In this document: one piece after another, positions 61,790-64,000 of the stretch
Layout of the letters: every line of letters starts with the position of its first letter
Numbering within the stretch: the first letter of the stretch is position 1
Assembly (NCBI RefSeq): GCF_048066175.1
Contig: NZ_JBLTXA010000003.1
Location: 62,001 to 126,000 of the forward strand
DNA length: 64,000 nucleotides
DNA from: Niveispirillum fermenti
GTDB lineage: Bacteria; Pseudomonadota; Alphaproteobacteria; Azospirillales; Azospirillaceae
Direction of reading: 5' to 3'
The notes under the pieces: model-generated
Seen by the model: only the letters and a program-made list of their open reading frames with translations
Told to the model about the DNA's origin: nothing
Database searches by the model: none
Translations under genes and position numbers: made by a program

Positions 61790-62481
61790 GTCTCATCCTC
61801 CCCCACGCCCGTAATCCCCAGGGCGGTCAGCCGGCTGCGCAAGGCGCGGCGGGCGCGGGCCAGCAGCGATTCCACTGCTGGCACCGACAAGTCCATCACC
61901 CGCCCGGCCTCGGCGGCGCTCATCTCCTCGTAATAGCAAAGGGCGACGGCCGCCCTTTGCCGCTCCGGCAGGCCCGCAAGGGCCGCCTCCATCTTTGCCG
62001 ATACCTGCCGACGCGCCACCAGCGTGCCAGCGGCGGGTGCCGGGTCGGGAACGTCGGGTGCGTCGTCCAGCGCCTCGAACCCCTGCCGCCGCCGGCGATC
62101 GATGCATTGGTTGACGACGACCCTGTGCAGCCAGGTGGGGAACCGGGCCGAACCGCCCGCCTGCCACTGGCCGGCCCGGGTCCAGACCTTCACCCACGCC
62201 TCCTGTACCACCTCGTCCGCCTCGGCGGCACTGCCCAGAATACGCTGGGCAACGGACAGGGCCCTGGCGCTGTGCCGGGTGGCCAGCACGGCAAAGGCCG
62301 CCCGGTCGCCATCGGCGATAAGGGCCAGCAGCGTGTCATCGTCCAGCACCTGCTCCGCAGCCGTCATCGGCGTCACGGTCACCTGCTTCTCTTCGTTCCG
62401 AACCCGTCCGGCGGCGCTGGATATCCGGGCGTCGCGCCCCGGCGGATCCAGCGGTGACGGCAACCGCTTCGTCGCCAGCAT
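61786..62481 (-). CDS. ECF-type RNA polymerase sigma factor
   Basis: The product has 231 residues if the ATG at 62481 is used; MTAAEQVLDDD at 62367 is a plausible shorter start (193 residues). Region 2 reads LLALIADGDRAAFAVLATRHSARALSVAQRILGSAAEADEVVQEAWVKVWTRAGQW..FPTWLHRVVVNQCIDRRRR. Region 4 is AGLPERQRAAVALCYYEEMSAAEAGRVMDLSVPAVESLLARARRALR. It heads an operon with an anti-sigma-like and a metal-sensor-like gene, like cnrH. Confidence 0.92.
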   Translation of the reverse strand: MLATKRLPSPLDPPGRDARISSAAGRVRNEEKQVTVTPMTAAEQVLDDDTLLALIADGDRAAFAVLATRHSARALSVAQRILGSAAEADEVVQEAWVKVWTRAGQWQAGGSARFPTWLHRVVVNQCIDRRRRQGFEALDDAPDVPDPAPAAGTLVARRQVSAKMEAALAGLPERQRAAVALCYYEEMSAAEAGRVMDLSVPAVESLLARARRALRSRLTALGITGVGEDET

Positions 62482-62878
62482 GCCCCTTCCACGCGGCGGG
62501 GCACAGGGGACTGTCGCGCCCCTGTGCGGGAAAAATTACCAAGCCTACGCGACAGGGACCAGCCGGGGGCAGCGTGGAAGAGGTATCGCCACCCGGTGCA
62601 AACCCCATCCGACGGCACCGGCAAAATCCCCCGTACCCCAGCCCATCCGGCCCCGGGGGATCGGCGATGAACGGGCCGGCCTCCCGGCATATCCGGACCC
62701 CGCCGACCCCGCCCCTTCAAAAAGGCGGTGTCCGGCCCGGGAGGTTCCAGGTGCGGCCATGTCTCCAGAGTAGGGCTGACCCCCGCTGTTCCTGCCCGGA
62801 CGGCGGGGGTCTTCCTGCCTGCTGCATCATGCCCTTCAATCGCCAGCGCCCCATGCGTGGGCCATGACCACGCGGTCG
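62482..62878. other. 397-base region between znuB and the sigma operon
   Basis: Probably the sigma-operon promoter. A hairpin GACCCCCGC/GCGGGGGTC lies at 62779-62812, followed by TCTTCC on the plus strand; its orientation as terminator is unclear. No gene is seen. Confidence 0.45.
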
Positions 62879-63670
62879 CTACGCAGCCGCGCGGGCCGGC
62901 AGCAGGTGGCTGATCAGGAACAGGAAAGCGCCGGCCGACACGATGGCCGGTCCCGTCGGCAAATCAGCCCAGAGCGAGGCGGCAAGCCCCGTTACCACCG
63001 TGCCCATGCCGATCAGGACGGACAGCAGGGCCATGGCTTCCGGCCCGCGCACGAAGCGCCGGGCCGTGGCCGCCGGGATGATCAGCAGCGACGTGACCAG
63101 CAGAATGCCCACGATTTTCATGGCCAGCGCGATGGTGACGGCGATCAGCAGCGTGAAGCCCAGCCGGATGCGGCGCACGGGCACGCCTTCGACACGGGCC
63201 AGATCCTCATCCACGATCAGGGCCAGCAACCCGCGCCAGATCCAGGCCAGCAGCGCCAGCACGACAGCCCCGCCGGCCCAGATGGCGTAAAGGTCCGCGT
63301 CGGCGACGGCCAGAATGTCGCCGAACAGATAGGACAGCAGATCCACCCGCACCGACCCCAGCAACGCCATGGCGACCAGCCCCAGGCTGAGCGTGGAATG
63401 CGAGATGATGCCCAGCAGCGTGTCACTGGCCAGCCGTCGCTGTTCCTGGAGGAGGGTCAGCGAAACGGCAATGACCAGACAGACCAGCACGATGCCGGCC
63501 CCGGCCCCGATCCCGGCCAGAAAGCCCAGTGCCACGCCAAGCAGGGCCGAATGGGACAGGGTGTCCCCGAAATAGGCCATACGCCGCCAGACGACGACGC
63601 AGCCCAGCGGCCCCGTGACCAGCGCCATGCCGATACCGGCCAGCAATGCCCGAACCAGGAAATCATCCAT
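62879..63670 (-). CDS. znuB: ZnuB, zinc ABC transporter permease
   Basis: The product has 263 residues from MDDFLVRALLAG; a second ATG two codons earlier is possible. About eight helices are present. VTGPLGCVVVWRRMAYFGDTLSHSALLGVALGFL and MKIVGILLVTSLLIIPAATARRF are ABC-3 (ZnuB/metal) permease signatures. The start overlaps the znuC end by 8 bases. It forms the inner-membrane channel for zinc import. Confidence 0.95.
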   Translation of the reverse strand: MDDFLVRALLAGIGMALVTGPLGCVVVWRRMAYFGDTLSHSALLGVALGFLAGIGAGAGIVLVCLVIAVSLTLLQEQRRLASDTLLGIISHSTLSLGLVAMALLGSVRVDLLSYLFGDILAVADADLYAIWAGGAVVLALLAWIWRGLLALIVDEDLARVEGVPVRRIRLGFTLLIAVTIALAMKIVGILLVTSLLIIPAATARRFVRGPEAMALLSVLIGMGTVVTGLAASLWADLPTGPAIVSAGAFLFLISHLLPARAAA

Positions 63671-64000
63671 GGTCATGCCCCGCCGGATGATGATGGCCGT
63701 GCCCGTGCCGCCCATGGTCATGGTGATGATGGTGGCTGTGGGGGGTATGTTCCTGCCCCGCCGGCACCACGCAGCCATCATCGGCGTGGCTGTGGTCATG
63801 GCTGTGGTGATAGACGGCCAGTGCCTCTGCATGGCGGCCGAACAGGGCCGTGTATTCAGGATGGCGCGACACGTCCTCGGGCTTGCCCTGGCAGCAGACA
63901 TGCCGGTTCAGGCAGAGCACCGTGTCGGTGCGGGCCATGACCAGATGCAGGTCGTGGCTGACCAGCAGTACGCCGCAGCCCCGGCGGTTGCGGATATCGC
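63663..64000 (-). CDS. znuC: ZnuC, zinc ABC transporter ATPase (C-terminal part, runs off the window)
   Basis: Only the last 112 residues are present. The H-loop LLVSHDLHLVMARTDTVLCLNRHVCCQGKPEDVSRHPEYTALFG is the ZnuC C-terminal block. A His-rich tail (HHSHDHSHADDG and THSHHHHHDHGRHGHGHHH-like) follows, about 17 histidines, probably binding zinc. The stop overlaps the znuB start. ATP-binding motifs lie outside the window. Confidence 0.9.
   Translation of the reverse strand, partial: DIRNRRGCGVLLVSHDLHLVMARTDTVLCLNRHVCCQGKPEDVSRHPEYTALFGRHAEALAVYHHSHDHSHADDGCVVPAGQEHTPHSHHHHHDHGRHGHGHHHPAGHDHG

Overview
This 64-kb window is GC-rich, densely coding chromosome from an alphaproteobacterium. The gene families and neighbourhoods fit Rhodospirillales (Azospirillaceae-like), but that placement is inference from gene content, not a phylogeny. 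Indicators are a SUF operon with a SufU-type scaffold and SufT, a DUF2336 protein, alphaproteobacterial AcnA, an alphaproteobacterial ornithine/lysine decarboxylase with a structured leader, CcmAB, and dapD beside a pyrimidine 5'-nucleotidase-like HAD protein. I see no tRNA or rRNA gene, no transposase, no phage gene and no CRISPR array. Almost everything is ordinary chromosomal housekeeping or accessory content.

Layout. Positions 1-3.7 kb hold the end of an acyltransferase gene, a DUF885 metallopeptidase-like protein, a small membrane-anchored protein and a DUF455 ferritin-like protein. From 12.7 down to 3.8 kb runs one minus-strand SUF iron-sulfur operon: Rrf2 regulator, sufB, (GIY-YIG), sufC, GNAT, sufD, GNAT, sufS, sufU, sufT, sufA. 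Two double-length acetyltransferases and a repeat-flanked GIY-YIG gene sit between the suf genes. From 13.4 to 24.6 kb come a stand-alone winged-helix protein, oligoendopeptidase F, rho, a response regulator with a reduced histidine-kinase-like partner, PPK2, a Dcp-type M3 peptidase, an unknown periplasmic protein and a GST.

From 25.1 to 32.3 kb, two related GNAT genes flank an orphan peptide-type binding protein; a MacB-like ABC export operon (adaptor, ATPase, two permeases) follows. From 32.4 to 36.1 kb lies an iron-uptake operon (PepSY membrane protein, small membrane protein, TonB receptor) behind a good Fur box. From 36.2 to 48.9 kb are an HRDC-like N-terminal protein, SapC, a LysR regulator, dapD, HAD, PAS-GGDEF, DUF2336, CCA-adding enzyme, DUF924, an M23 peptidase and ccmAB. 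From 49.2 to 60.5 kb are the decarboxylase with a long leader, a TIGR02001-type outer membrane protein, a flagellar-rod-like protein, an exported unknown, an oppBCDF operon without oppA, and acnA. From 60.7 to 64 kb are an ECF sigma/membrane protein/periplasmic sensor operon resembling cnrHYX, then znuB and the end of znuC.

The most unusual features are: (i) acetyltransferase genes translationally interleaved with suf genes; (ii) a GIY-YIG gene embedded in its own cluster of palindromic repeats inside that operon; (iii) a second, about 155-bp palindromic repeat family with variable ends, several copies of which touch stop codons; (iv) the structured leader and short upstream ORF before the decarboxylase gene. 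Start codons were chosen by ribosome-binding sites and family lengths; where doubtful this is stated.
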